A DNA stretch of 64,000 nucleotides from Alterinioella nitratireducens (GTDB taxonomy: Bacteria > Pseudomonadota > Alphaproteobacteria > Rhodobacterales > Rhodobacteraceae), in contig NZ_JABJVX010000006.1 of assembly GCF_013155465.1 (NCBI RefSeq), positions 124,001 to 188,000 on the forward strand. The letters run 5' to 3'. Made by a program: the position numbers and the translations under genes. Positions 52,164-61,671 of the stretch are shown one piece after another. Positions within the stretch are counted from its first letter, which is position 1. Every line of letters begins with the position of its first letter. Under the pieces are notes generated by a model. That model was not told where the DNA came from, searched no databases, and was given only the letters and a program-made list of their open reading frames with translations.

Positions 52164-53190
52164 CCTGCCGCACCCTCCCGAAAGCATGCAGCGCGACACA
52201 CCCAGGCTGTCGATCGTGGTGCCCTGCTATAACGAGGAAACCACGTTGCCCGCGCTTTTTGGTCGGCTGGAGCAACTCAACACCGATCTCCTGGCGGCAA
52301 AGCTGATCGCGCAGCCCTTCGAGCTGATCCTGGTCGATGATGGCTCCGCCGATGGCACTTGGGCCGCGATCCAGAATGTCGGCGCCCGTTTCGCCGTCAC
52401 CGGGGTCAAGCTGTCGCGCAATCACGGCCACCAGAAGGCGCTGTTTGCCGGGCTGATGCAGGCCAAGGCCGATGTCGTGGTCAGCATGGATGCCGATTTG
52501 CAGGATGACCCGGACGCCATCGCCCCGATGATCGAGGCTTACATGCGCGGGGCCGAGGTGGTCTATGGCGTGCGCGGATGCCGCGAGACCGATACCTGGT
52601 TCAAGCGCCGCTCGGCGCGGGCCTATTACGCGACGCTCCGCAGGCTCGGGGTCGATCTGATCCCCGATCACGCCGATTTCCGGTTGATGAGCCGCCGCGC
52701 GCTCAAGGCGCTGTCGCAATTCGGCGAAACCAACCTGTTCCTGCGCGGCATGGTGCGCGAGCTCGGCTTCCAAAGCGAGATCGTCACCTACAGCCGCAGC
52801 GCCCGCGTCGCCGGGGAAAGCAAGTATACGCTGCGCAAGATGCTGGCCCTCGGCATGGAAGGCATCACCTCCTTTTCGGTTCAGCCGCTGCGGATGATCG
52901 TGATGTTCGGTTTCGCGGTGGCCGCCCTCGCCTTCCTGTTCAGCCTTATGGCCGTCGTGGCCTGGGCCGGTGGACGGGTGGTGCCGGGCTGGACCTCGGT
53001 GGTGTTGCCGCTCAGCCTGCTTGGCGGCGCGCATCTCATCGCGCTTGGCGTGATCGGCGAATATGTCGGCAAGATCTACGAGGAAACCAAGCGGCGGCCA
53101 CGCTTCATCGTCGACACCGTCACCAGCAAGCACGCGGGACATGACACCATCGTCGCACCGCAACCCATCGAACTGGTCCGCGCCGGATGA
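52138..53190 (+). CDS. gtrB: GtrB/DPM1-like family 2 glycosyltransferase
   Basis: A 350-residue membrane-bound glycosyltransferase (an ATG at 52186 is an alternative start). The GT2 domain starts RLSIVVPCYNEETTLPALF, with ELILVDDGSADGT, KLSRNHGHQKALFAGLMQA and the metal site SMDADLQDDP; DFRLMSRRALKAL and SKYTLRKMLALGMEG follow. Two C-terminal membrane helices (residues about 250-320) are as in GtrB/ArnC. It makes polyprenyl-phosphate sugars. It overlaps gtrA upstream and the next gene by four bases. Confidence 0.93.
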   Translation: MSFSYTAFDLPHPPESMQRDTPRLSIVVPCYNEETTLPALFGRLEQLNTDLLAAKLIAQPFELILVDDGSADGTWAAIQNVGARFAVTGVKLSRNHGHQKALFAGLMQAKADVVVSMDADLQDDPDAIAPMIEAYMRGAEVVYGVRGCRETDTWFKRRSARAYYATLRRLGVDLIPDHADFRLMSRRALKALSQFGETNLFLRGMVRELGFQSEIVTYSRSARVAGESKYTLRKMLALGMEGITSFSVQPLRMIVMFGFAVAALAFLFSLMAVVAWAGGRVVPGWTSVVLPLSLLGGAHLIALGVIGEYVGKIYEETKRRPRFIVDTVTSKHAGHDTIVAPQPIELVRAG

Positions 53191-54755
53191 CCACGGTCGA
53201 CTGCCTTGAAGACGGGCGCAGCCGTGACCTGAGCCGGTGGATGCCGCTCCTGGCATTCACCTTCGGGGTGCTGTTCACGGCGCTGCCGCTGCTGCTCCAC
53301 CCCTATCTGCCACTGGTCGACCTGCCGAACCACATCGCACGGCTGCATATCGCCGAGACCGGCAATGAAGGCCCCCTGTCGCGTTACTACCTCTACACCG
53401 CGTCCCTTGTTCCGAACGCGGCCATCGACCTGCTCTGGCGCGGTTTCGGATACCCCTTGGACGCCGTTCGTTTCGCCAACCTGGTGATGGTCACCTATGC
53501 GGTGAACCTGATCCTGTCCTCGATGGTCCTGGCGCGGGTGGTCCACGGGCGCTGGACCGTCTGGTCGGCCGCATCCGCGCTCCTGGTCTTCAATGCACCG
53601 TTCTTCTGGGGCTTCCAGAATTTCGTTTGGGCACTGCCGTTCTGCCTCTATGGCTTCGCCTTGTGGCTTGTCATCCAGGACCGGCCCATCTGGTTGCGTA
53701 TCGCGATCTTCCTGCCGCTCGCGGCAATCCTCTACCTGATGCATTTCTTCGCCTTCGGCTTTCTCGCGATCCTGGTCCTGGGGCGCGAAATCCAGGTGAT
53801 CCGGCAGAGACCCGCGAACGCGCGGTTCCTGGTGCTGCGACTCTTCGGGCTGATGCTGCCCTTCGTCCTGCCGGTGCTCTGGCTTGCGATCACGCTGCAC
53901 GGGGCGGGGCCCTCGCCTGCAGGCAGCCGCACCGAATTCGGCACGCTCCTCAACCGGCTCTGGATGTTCGCCTCGCCGCTGCATTCCCCGAGCACAGGCG
54001 ATGCACCCGCGCTGTGGTTTCTTGCGATGCTTGGCCTCGCCCTCCTGGCGCTGGTGTTCTCGCGGCTGTTCTCCGTGCGCGGGCCGCAGCTTGTTCTTGC
54101 ACCGCAACTGCGCGGCGCAACCTTGGCACTTGCGCTTGCCATGCTGGTCGCCCCAAGCTGGCTGAACGGGGTGGCGCTGGTCGATATTCGCGCCCCTGTC
54201 CTCCTTTCCGTGCTGCTGATCGCGGGCACGACATGGCACGCGCTCGCCCCGCGCCACGCCGTTCTCCTGGCCGCAGCACTGGTCTTGCTGATCGGCGCGC
54301 GAGGTGTCGCCTTCGAGCGCTTCGCGGCACGGTATGAAAGTGACGTGCAGGATATGCTGACCGCGACCGAAACCCTGCCCGCCGGGGCACGCCTGCTGCC
54401 GGTTCGCGGACCCGGACTGCAATTCGATCTTCGGCTGGCCCATCTTCAGGGCCTGCTTGTGGACCAGCGCGATGTCTTCGTGCCGACCCTGTTCCAGGGC
54501 GTTCATGCCATGCGGGTGCGGCCGGAATGGATCAGTTCCACCCATCCCGCGCTGTTTGCGATCGACATCAGGATTGTGCTGGACCAGGGCTCCGCCCGCG
54601 TTGTCCCGGAATTCGCCCGCGATTGGGAGCGGAAGTTCACCCATGTCCTGCTGATGGACCCTGTCGAGATACCGGACGATCCAAGGCTGGAGCGGATCGC
54701 GTCAACCGGACGCTTCACGCTGTTCAGGATTGCAGCCGGCCTGCATGACTACTGA
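53187..54755 (+). CDS. Polytopic membrane protein, GT-C-like glycosyltransferase candidate
   Basis: A 522-residue integral membrane protein with about ten to eleven helices and a C-terminal soluble domain from about residue 390. An early YLPLVDLPNHIARLHIAE loop, with an acidic residue between helices 1 and 2, is the place where GT-C enzymes carry their catalytic Asp, and the LPNH pattern recurs in such proteins. Position after gtrA-gtrB suggests it is the strain-specific transferase (GtrC role) moving the sugar onto a surface glycan. No homologue is recognised by sequence. Confidence 0.7.
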   Translation: MTTVDCLEDGRSRDLSRWMPLLAFTFGVLFTALPLLLHPYLPLVDLPNHIARLHIAETGNEGPLSRYYLYTASLVPNAAIDLLWRGFGYPLDAVRFANLVMVTYAVNLILSSMVLARVVHGRWTVWSAASALLVFNAPFFWGFQNFVWALPFCLYGFALWLVIQDRPIWLRIAIFLPLAAILYLMHFFAFGFLAILVLGREIQVIRQRPANARFLVLRLFGLMLPFVLPVLWLAITLHGAGPSPAGSRTEFGTLLNRLWMFASPLHSPSTGDAPALWFLAMLGLALLALVFSRLFSVRGPQLVLAPQLRGATLALALAMLVAPSWLNGVALVDIRAPVLLSVLLIAGTTWHALAPRHAVLLAAALVLLIGARGVAFERFAARYESDVQDMLTATETLPAGARLLPVRGPGLQFDLRLAHLQGLLVDQRDVFVPTLFQGVHAMRVRPEWISSTHPALFAIDIRIVLDQGSARVVPEFARDWERKFTHVLLMDPVEIPDDPRLERIASTGRFTLFRIAAGLHDY

Positions 54756-54856
54756 GCGGACAGGTCAGCCCTGACAGGGGACACGCCAAACGCCATTTCA
54801 CGCGGTCACCTGCCGTGATCGTGACATCCGGGCTTGCGAGATTGACATGAGAAGCG

Positions 54857-54932
54857 TGGTGCCGCTGAAGGGACTCGAACCCCCGACCCCATCATTACGA
54901 ATGACGTGCTCTACCAGCTGAGCTACAGCGGC
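54857..54932 (-). tRNA. tRNA-Thr (anticodon CGT)
   Basis: A 76-base tRNA with encoded CCA. The acceptor stem GCCGCTG/CAGCGGC, D-arm GCTC-AGCTGGTA-GAGC, anticodon loop TTCGTAA in a CGTCA/TGATG stem, and T-arm GGGGGTTCGAGTCCC-type sequence are all visible on the minus strand. Anticodon CGT reads ACG codons. Confidence 0.97.
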
Positions 54933-54985
54933 ACGCTTCTTAATCTGCGCGGGCTCTTAGCAAGCCTGCGGGCGCAATGGTAGCC

Positions 54986-56515
54986 CTAATTTGCCGCTGG
55001 CGCGGATGGGCGGTCGTCTTCCTCGGTTTCCGCCTCGGGCGCGGGTGCATCCGCCTCGGTGGCGGCCTCGTCATCCTTCTCTTCAGGGTCGATCACCACG
55101 ATCTCGGCCTCTTCGGCATCCGACTGCGGACGCTCCAGCGCGCCGACGATCAGCGGCAGCATCGGGGCCGTGGCGGCCAGCGCGGCGTTGCTTTGCGGGG
55201 CCTCGATCCAGGCCAGCGTGTCGAAGCGGTCGCAATGCTCGCAGACCGGGTGCCAATCGGCATGGACATGGCCGCAGGCCTCGCAGGTCCATTGCGGCCC
55301 GCGCGAGGCGGTGACGGCCTTGGCCAGCCACGCCCGGACGTGATGATCCTCGGCCCCCTGGCCGCGTTCGATGGCCGCCATGATGGTCAGCGAACGCGCG
55401 GTCGGCGCGGTTTCCGCCAGATCGCCAAGGGCTGCGCGGGCGGCCGCGTAATCCTCGGCGGCGATATTCAGCTCGGCCTTGAGCAGCTTCACCTCCGGGT
55501 CGTCGGGATGCTTGGAGAAGAGGACGCGGAAGCGTTTCAGCCGCTCCTCGGGCGACTCGGTCGGCTCGATCTCGGCGAAGGCGGCGGCAAGGTCGGGATG
55601 CGGGGCCTTGTCCCAGGCCTTGCGAATGACCTTGGTGGCCACGCGCGGCTTGCCCTCCTCGATCGCCATGCGCGCGGCCATGACGGCGGCGGGCACCAGG
55701 TCGGGCGAGAGGCGGTTGGCCTCGGTTGCGTCCTTACGCGCCTCCTCGATCTGCCCCGCGGCCAGTGCATCGCGGGCATGGGCCAGCGCCAGGACCGCAT
55801 CGCGGCGCTTGTGCACGTCGCGCGGCAGAGATCCTGATTTCAGCTTGGCGGCCAGCGTGGCGCGGGCGCCGGTCCAGTTCTCGGACCCGGCTTGCAGCTG
55901 CAAGAGCGTATCCTGAACCTCGCCATGTTGCGGGCGCAGGACAAAGGCCTTTTCGGCCAGGGCCAAGGCGGTTTCGGTATCCCCGACTTCCAGCTTCTGG
56001 CGCATCAGCCCGCGAATACCGACAAAGCGCGTGGCGTCCCGTTGCACCAGCGCCTTGTAGGTCTCGGTCGCCTTGGCGCGGTCGCCGGCCATTTCGGCGG
56101 CTTGGGCCACCAGCAGGTTGGTCAGCTCGGGGCGGTTCAGGTAGCCCTCGGCCCGTTCGGCCTTGCGGATGGCCAGCCGCCCCTCGCCCGAGGCCAGCGC
56201 CAGCATCCCGTCGGCGAAAGCCTCGTAACCCTTGCGCTCGGACCGGCGGTCCCAATAGCGCGACAGGGCGGTTTCATCGCCGTTGAGGAAACGGAAGGTC
56301 GCCACCAGCAGGCCCGCGACCCGCAGCACGATCCATACCGCCAGCAACAGCAGAAGCGCTGCGATGGCGGCCGAGAGCGGCGTCAGCGCAAATTCGCGCC
56401 CGAACATGGTGACCAGCACCAGTTGGTCGGTCTCCATCAGGAAGCTGACGCCGAAGGTGATCGCCACGACAAGCAGCACGAAGATCAGGATTTTCAGAAC
56501 GGACCAGAGCATCAT
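54986..56515 (-). CDS. hemY: HemY-type TPR protein with C-terminal zinc-ribbon motif
   Basis: A 509-residue protein of the HemY-N family. Two N-terminal membrane helices (LKILIFVLLVVAITFGVSFL and SAAIAALLLLLAVWIVLRVA) are followed by tetratricopeptide repeats (about residues 90-370). Then comes a pair of CxxC motifs, CEACGHVHADWHPVCEHC, like the rubredoxin-type metal site of LapB/YciM, and a long acidic Ala/Glu tail. It is an assembly or coupling factor rather than a known heme enzyme. It is directly downstream of mic60 (12 bases). Confidence 0.9.
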   Translation of the reverse strand: MMLWSVLKILIFVLLVVAITFGVSFLMETDQLVLVTMFGREFALTPLSAAIAALLLLLAVWIVLRVAGLLVATFRFLNGDETALSRYWDRRSERKGYEAFADGMLALASGEGRLAIRKAERAEGYLNRPELTNLLVAQAAEMAGDRAKATETYKALVQRDATRFVGIRGLMRQKLEVGDTETALALAEKAFVLRPQHGEVQDTLLQLQAGSENWTGARATLAAKLKSGSLPRDVHKRRDAVLALAHARDALAAGQIEEARKDATEANRLSPDLVPAAVMAARMAIEEGKPRVATKVIRKAWDKAPHPDLAAAFAEIEPTESPEERLKRFRVLFSKHPDDPEVKLLKAELNIAAEDYAAARAALGDLAETAPTARSLTIMAAIERGQGAEDHHVRAWLAKAVTASRGPQWTCEACGHVHADWHPVCEHCDRFDTLAWIEAPQSNAALAATAPMLPLIVGALERPQSDAEEAEIVVIDPEEKDDEAATEADAPAPEAETEEDDRPSAPAAN

Positions 56516-56527
56516 CGGACGGCCCCC

Positions 56528-57802
56528 TTAATTCGACGCATCGAGCGCGGCGGCAAATTCCGCCATCGCGTCGGTTGCGGACAGGCGGGCATTGGCATCC
56601 TCGACCCAAGGCGCCATGACCGCCTGCGCGGCGGAGGGCAGGTTGTCCAGTTCCCGCAATGCGGAGCTTATGTCACCGGCCTGCACGTCAGCCTCGGCGC
56701 GCGACAGGATCGCGTCCGGGTCATCGCCCTCGCGCGGCTCAAGCGAGCGGCCCCCGACCTGGCTTTGCAGGAAGGCGGTGACGCGGTTCATCGCACCCTC
56801 GCCCGAGGTTTCGCGGATGGCAATGGGCAGCGCCTCGCGGGCCAGCGCCGGGAAGGATGTCTGCAACTCCCGCAAGGTCGGCACGCCGGTCTCGGCGGCA
56901 GCGGTCAGCGCTTCGGGCGGCTCCACGCCCGCGCCTTCGGCCACGTCGGCCAGCGCCCTGGCAAAGGGCGCGCCGGTGGCGACGGCGATCTGCAACTGGC
57001 CGAATGCGGCCTGCGCGGTGGCCCCGCCCACGCGGGCCTCGGCGCGCGCCTCGGCGGCGGCGATGCGTTCCTCGGCGGCGGCGGCGACGCTTTGCAACTC
57101 CTCGGTCAGGCTCGCATTCGCGGCTTGCTGCGCGGCCAGTGCCTCGGCCTCCGCCTGCATCTGCGCGCGCAATTGCGCCACGGCGGCGTTGATCGCGGCA
57201 GTGTTGTCCGCGCCCTCCTCGCCCAAAGGCAGGGTTTCCAGGTAGGCAACCCGGTCGGTGAGGCCCTGGATCGCCTCGCCATTTGAGGCCACGCTGGCGG
57301 CAACCTCGTCGATGCGGGCGGTCAGCGGGGTCAGATCGACGGCCTCGGCGGGCTCGGGCATCTCACCGATCTGCGCCTCGACGGCGGCGGTGCGCTCGGT
57401 CAGGGCCGCGATGCTGCTGCTCTGGTTCTCCAACTGGGTGGAAACCTCGGCCAGCGGCGTGTCGATATCGACGCTGGGGGCCTGATCGGCCATGTAATAG
57501 GCCACGCCATAGCCAATGGCGCCTGCGACAATCCCGCCCAGGACCAGCGGCACGAAGCCGGGGCCGCGTCTTTCGATGACCTGGGGAGCGGGGTCCGGTG
57601 TCTCGAGCTGCGGCGGCTCTTGCGTGCCGGGGGGCGTGTCCGCGGGGGCGGGGGCATCGACTTGTTCGGGCTCGGATTGCTCAGGCTCGGGGGGGCTTTC
57701 GACACTCTCCGCCTCTTCGACATCGGGCGTGTCCGCCGTCGCGTTGCTGGTCGCGGCGGTTGCGGCTTCGTCTTCGGCAGGTGTTGTCGTCTTCTTGGCC
57801 AC
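56528..57802 (-). CDS. Mitofilin/Mic60 homologue (COG4223)
   Basis: A 424-residue membrane protein. The start is a GTG at 57802 preceded by GGAAGGGAG. A long acidic, Pro/Glu-rich cytoplasmic region (residues 1-75) leads to one membrane helix (FVPLVLGGIVAGAIGYGVAYYM), then coiled-coil sequence (about 105-240) and a C-terminal mitofilin-like domain (ALREALPIAIRETSGEGAMN region). Alphaproteobacterial Mic60 shapes intracytoplasmic membranes and is encoded in the heme operon next to hemY, exactly as here. Confidence 0.88.
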   Translation of the reverse strand: MAKKTTTPAEDEAATAATSNATADTPDVEEAESVESPPEPEQSEPEQVDAPAPADTPPGTQEPPQLETPDPAPQVIERRGPGFVPLVLGGIVAGAIGYGVAYYMADQAPSVDIDTPLAEVSTQLENQSSSIAALTERTAAVEAQIGEMPEPAEAVDLTPLTARIDEVAASVASNGEAIQGLTDRVAYLETLPLGEEGADNTAAINAAVAQLRAQMQAEAEALAAQQAANASLTEELQSVAAAAEERIAAAEARAEARVGGATAQAAFGQLQIAVATGAPFARALADVAEGAGVEPPEALTAAAETGVPTLRELQTSFPALAREALPIAIRETSGEGAMNRVTAFLQSQVGGRSLEPREGDDPDAILSRAEADVQAGDISSALRELDNLPSAAQAVMAPWVEDANARLSATDAMAEFAAALDASN

Positions 57803-57902
57803 CACAGGCTCCCTTCCCCGATAATCCAATGCGCGGGCAGGCGGAAAGTTCCGCCCCTCGGCCCGAGTCAAGAATCAAACTGACATGGCAGGCAAGGCAG
57901 GG

Positions 57903-58613
57903 CTAGGGGCAAAGTTGTCTCGCCACGGCGATCAGCATGGCGGCGGCGTCGGGCCTGTCGCTGATCGTGCCATGAGGGCGCAGCGCCTCGGGCAGGGCCG
58001 CGCGGGTGGCTTCGCTGATACAGGGCAGGACGGTGTTGCGCATGTCTGGGGCGGCGCGGGCAAGCAAGCGGGCGCTGCGGGGCGAGAAGACGGGCGCGAC
58101 GACCCGGCGGGGGCCTGTCAAAGCGTCCCGTGCCTCGTCACTCAGCCGCAGGTCGCGCTGTTCATAGACGACATGGCCGCTGGCCCGCAGCCCTGCCGCG
58201 CGCAATTGCCCCGACAGATCACCGGTGACGTGACGCCCATGCAGGTGAAGGAGCGGCCCTTTCTCGGGTGCGCGCAGGATCAGGGCGCGCAGATCGTCGA
58301 CCGCCCCATCCGCCGAGACCGCCTCCAGCCCCGCCGCGCTTGCCGCCTCGGCGGTCCGGTCTCCGACGCAATAGGCGGTGAGGCCCCGGCGCCCGCCCTG
58401 GGCGGCATAGGAGAACGCACCGTTTTCCGAGGTGAAGATCAGCGCGGCATCCTCTGGAATGACCGGCAAGGGGCCGACCTCGGCGATCTCCTGCAACGGG
58501 GCGAGCAAGATCTCCACCCCCTCCCCCAACTCCGTCCGGCAGGCCGCCGCAAAGCGTTCACCAGCCGGGCGCGGGCGGGTCAGCAGGATCAGGGGCGCGG
58601 CATTGTCAGTCAT
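57903..58613 (-). CDS. hemD: Uroporphyrinogen-III synthase
   Basis: A 236-residue cytosolic enzyme closing hydroxymethylbilane to uroporphyrinogen III. The start [20 protein letters not shown] at 58613 gives the family N-terminus; [44 protein letters not shown] and [11 protein letters not shown] follow the HemD pattern. HemD is poorly conserved, but the hemD-mic60-hemY order supports the call. It is divergent from tsaD, 48 bases away. Confidence 0.92.
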   Translation of the reverse strand: MTDNAAPLILLTRPRPAGERFAAACRTELGEGVEILLAPLQEIAEVGPLPVIPEDAALIFTSENGAFSYAAQGGRRGLTAYCVGDRTAEAASAAGLEAVSADGAVDDLRALILRAPEKGPLLHLHGRHVTGDLSGQLRAAGLRASGHVVYEQRDLRLSDEARDALTGPRRVVAPVFSPRSARLLARAAPDMRNTVLPCISEATRAALPEALRPHGTISDRPDAAAMLIAVARQLCP

Positions 58614-58661
58614 GGGGCCGAGTGCTACCTGCAAAGCAGATTTTCCGCAACGAGGGGCCGC

Positions 58662-59735
58662 ATGTCTGATCCCGTCACCATCCTGGGCATCGAGAGCAGC
58701 TGCGACGATACGGCGGCGGCTGTGCTGCGGGCGGGGGGCGAACCGGCGCTCCTGTCCTCGGTCGTCAGCAGTCAGACCGACCTGCACGCCGCGTTCGGCG
58801 GCGTGGTCCCCGAGATCGCGGCCCGCGCCCATGCCGAGAAGCTGGACCTGATGGTAGAGCAGGCGGTGGCCGAGGCAGGCATCGGATTGCGCGACCTGGA
58901 CGTCATCGCGGTGACGGCGGGGCCAGGGCTGATCGGCGGGGTTCTTTCGGGTGTCATGTGCGCCAAGGGACTGGCGATGGGGCTTGGTCTGCCGCTCCTT
59001 GGCGTGAACCATCTGGCGGGCCATGCGCTGACGCCGCGCCTGACCGATGGGGTGGCGTTTCCCTACCTGATGCTTCTGGTCTCGGGCGGGCATTGCCAGT
59101 TCCTGCGCGTGGACGGGGCCGAGGATTTCACCCGGCTCGGCGGCACCATCGACGATGCGCCGGGCGAGGCCTTCGACAAGGTCGCGCGGCTTCTGGGTCT
59201 GGCGCAACCGGGCGGGCCATCGGTGGAGCGGGCGGCGAAGGACGGCGATCCTGCGCGGTTTGCCCTGCCCCGTCCGCTCTTGGATCGACCCGGTTGCGAC
59301 ATGTCCTTTTCCGGCCTCAAGACGGCCGTTCTGCGCCTGCGTGACAGGCTGGTGGCCGATCAGGGCGGGCTTCACGCAGGGGACGTCGCCGATATCTGCG
59401 CCGGGTTCCAGGCCGCGATGCGCGACGTGCTGGCCGAGAAATCGCGCCGCGCGCTGGCCGGACAATCGGACCTGACGGGCTTTGCCGTCGCGGGCGGGGT
59501 GGCGGCGAACCAGACCCTGCGCGCAGCCTTGCAGGAGGTGGCCACCCCCCTGCCCTTCATCGCGCCGCCCATGGCGCTCTGCACCGATAACGCGGCGATG
59601 ATTGCCTGGGCGGGGTGGGAGGCCTATCGTGCCGGACATCGCGACGGCATGGACCTGATGGCGCGTCCGCGCTGGCCGCTGGATACCGCCTCGGCCCCGC
59701 TGCTCGGGTCCGGCAGGAAAGGGGCCAAGGCATGA
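58662..59735 (+). CDS. tsaD: tRNA N6-adenosine threonylcarbamoyltransferase TsaD
   Basis: A 357-residue ASKHA-fold enzyme that transfers the threonylcarbamoyl group to A37 of ANN-decoding tRNAs. [15 protein letters not shown] is the N-terminal phosphate motif; the iron ligands H117 and H121 sit in [52 protein letters not shown] and [16 protein letters not shown] complete the signature. The ATG at 58662 follows CGAGGGG. Its stop overlaps gpsA by four bases. Confidence 0.98.
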   Translation: MSDPVTILGIESSCDDTAAAVLRAGGEPALLSSVVSSQTDLHAAFGGVVPEIAARAHAEKLDLMVEQAVAEAGIGLRDLDVIAVTAGPGLIGGVLSGVMCAKGLAMGLGLPLLGVNHLAGHALTPRLTDGVAFPYLMLLVSGGHCQFLRVDGAEDFTRLGGTIDDAPGEAFDKVARLLGLAQPGGPSVERAAKDGDPARFALPRPLLDRPGCDMSFSGLKTAVLRLRDRLVADQGGLHAGDVADICAGFQAAMRDVLAEKSRRALAGQSDLTGFAVAGGVAANQTLRAALQEVATPLPFIAPPMALCTDNAAMIAWAGWEAYRAGHRDGMDLMARPRWPLDTASAPLLGSGRKGAKA

Positions 59736-60670
59736 TCGACATCGCAGGCGCAGGCGCGTTCGGCACGGCGCTCGCCATCGCATTGGCGCGCGGCGGGGCA
59801 GAGGTGACGCTTTGGGCGCGGGCCGGGGCGGAAGGGATGCAAGACGCGCGCGAGAATGCCAAGCGCCTGGCCGGACATCGGTTTCCCGACGCGTTGCGGG
59901 TAACGGGCGACCTGTCCGACCTGACGTCGGATATCCTCTTGGTGGCGATCCCGACGCAGAAGCTGGACGGGTTCCTTGACGGGTTGCCCGCGCGAAGCGG
60001 CACCGTGCTTTCCTGCGCCAAGGGCATCCACAAGGCGACCGGGCTCAGCCCCTCGGCGCTGATCGCTGCCCATGCCGAAGGCGTCACGACAGGGGCGCTG
60101 ACGGGCCCGAGCTTCGCCGCCGACATCGCCGCCGGATTGCCGACCGCCCTGACGCTGGCCTGCGCCGATGATGCGCTTGGTGCGCAGCTTCAGGATCGTC
60201 TCTCCACCCCCGTCCTGCGCCTTTACCGCACGACGGACGTGGTCGGCGCGGAACTGGGCGGGGCATTGAAGAACGTCATCGCCATTGCCGCCGGGGCCGT
60301 GATGGGCGCGGGGCTTGGCGAAAGCGCGCGGGCTGCCCTGATGGCTCGCGGCTTCGCCGAGATGCGTCGCGTTGCCCGCGACCGGGGGGCGCGGGACGAG
60401 ACCCTCGCGGGCCTCTCGGGCTTCGGCGACCTCGTGCTGACCTGCACGTCGGAAAAGTCGCGCAATTACCGCTTCGGTCAGGCGCTTGGCGCGGGGAAAA
60501 CCCCTGATGCCGCAATGACCGTCGAAGGCACCGCCACGGCGCAGGAGATCTCGGCCCATCCCGACCTGGACACCCCCATCGCCACCGCCGTCGCCGCCTT
60601 GTCAGGGGGACAAGCCAGCGTGCAGGATGTGATGGCCGAATTGCTGAACCGCCCCCTGAAACAGGAGTGA
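59732..60670 (+). CDS. gpsA: Glycerol-3-phosphate dehydrogenase [NAD(P)+]
   Basis: A 312-residue cytosolic enzyme reducing dihydroxyacetone phosphate to sn-glycerol-3-phosphate for phospholipid synthesis. The Rossmann motif is [20 protein letters not shown]. Also present are [26 protein letters not shown], the catalytic lysine in [13 protein letters not shown], and [19 protein letters not shown]. Translationally coupled to tsaD, a common alphaproteobacterial pairing. Confidence 0.98.
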   Translation: MIDIAGAGAFGTALAIALARGGAEVTLWARAGAEGMQDARENAKRLAGHRFPDALRVTGDLSDLTSDILLVAIPTQKLDGFLDGLPARSGTVLSCAKGIHKATGLSPSALIAAHAEGVTTGALTGPSFAADIAAGLPTALTLACADDALGAQLQDRLSTPVLRLYRTTDVVGAELGGALKNVIAIAAGAVMGAGLGESARAALMARGFAEMRRVARDRGARDETLAGLSGFGDLVLTCTSEKSRNYRFGQALGAGKTPDAAMTVEGTATAQEISAHPDLDTPIATAVAALSGGQASVQDVMAELLNRPLKQE

Positions 60671-60676
60671 CCCCCC

Positions 60677-60943
60677 ATGCGCTACGCCATGATCTGCACC
60701 GACAAACCCGGCCACCTGGAGGTCCGCAAGGCCAATCGCGACGCCCATGTCGCCTATCTCAGGGACACGGGCGCCGAGATGGCGGGGCCGTTCCTGGACG
60801 CAGGCGGCGAGATGTGCGGCTCGCTTGTCGTGATTGATGTCGAGACCCGGCAGGAGGCCGAGACCTGGGCCGCGAATGACCCCTACGCCAAGGCGGGGCT
60901 GTTCGCCGATGTGCGGATCGAGGCGTGGAACAAGGTGATCTGA
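60677..60943 (+). CDS. YciI family protein
   Basis: An 88-residue protein of the YciI/YCII fold. MRYAMICTDKPGHLEVRKAN, RDAHVAYLRDTGAEMAGPFL and the C-terminal DPYAKAGLFADVRIEAWNKV match. YciI proteins have a ferredoxin-like fold with a His-Asp pair suggestive of a small-molecule enzyme, but few are characterised. It lies 6 bases after gpsA and 2 bases before the EVE gene, so it is one transcript with tsaD-gpsA. Confidence 0.92.
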   Translation: MRYAMICTDKPGHLEVRKANRDAHVAYLRDTGAEMAGPFLDAGGEMCGSLVVIDVETRQEAETWAANDPYAKAGLFADVRIEAWNKVI

Positions 60944-60945
60944 CG

Positions 60946-61365
<420 letters not shown>

Positions 61366-61430
61366 GGCTGTGCGCGCGCCAAGGCGCTGATCCGGATGGA
61401 TGTCGGATCGAGGCCGCCCCCAAAAAACAA

Positions 61431-61463
61431 GGAGGGTTCCGACCCCCCGGAACCCTCCTTTCA
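61431..61463. terminator. Intrinsic terminator after EVE gene
   Basis: GGAGGGTTCC, 8-base loop, GGAACCCTCC, followed by TTTC; preceded by an A-rich stretch so it may act on both strands. Confidence 0.75.
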
Positions 61464-61605
61464 CCCACGCGCATCACCTCGCTCCGCACGTGTTCTATGA
61501 GGGTCCACCATACTGGCCGGACAAGGAGGAGATTAGCCGGACGCGGGCGGTCTCCGCAACTGAATTGCGCCTCGCCTTTTAGGCAAAACCTTCGCACCGG
61601 GCGAT

Positions 61606-61652
61606 GCGGCCCATCGACGGGCCGCAGATGCGCTCGGTCGACCGAGCGCATC
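61606..61652. repeat. REP-like paired palindrome, copy C
   Basis: GCGGCCC, 6-base loop ATCGAC, GGGCCGC at 61606-61625, then one base, then a 26-base perfect palindrome at 61627-61652 with the core GCGCTCGGTCGACCGAGCGC. It lies between the convergent EVE and M20 genes, 19 bases from the M20 stop. Confidence 0.85.
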
Positions 61653-61671
61653 GCCCCGCCTTCAGGTCGCG

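Larger units (their letters stand above)
61366..61671. other. Intergenic region with two hairpin structures
   Basis: A 306-base convergent gap between the EVE and M20 genes. It holds the hairpin at 61431-61463 and REP-like copy C at 61606-61652. I see no credible gene; short open frames here lack ribosome sites. Confidence 0.6.

Noticed and set aside
54756-54856. Terminator after the gtr cluster
   Set aside because: Only a weak GTCAG-CC-CTGAC pairing without a U-tract is present; not convincing.
61400-61582. 60-residue open frame between EVE and M20 genes
   Set aside because: It reads through the terminator hairpin, has no ribosome site, and no recognisable product.
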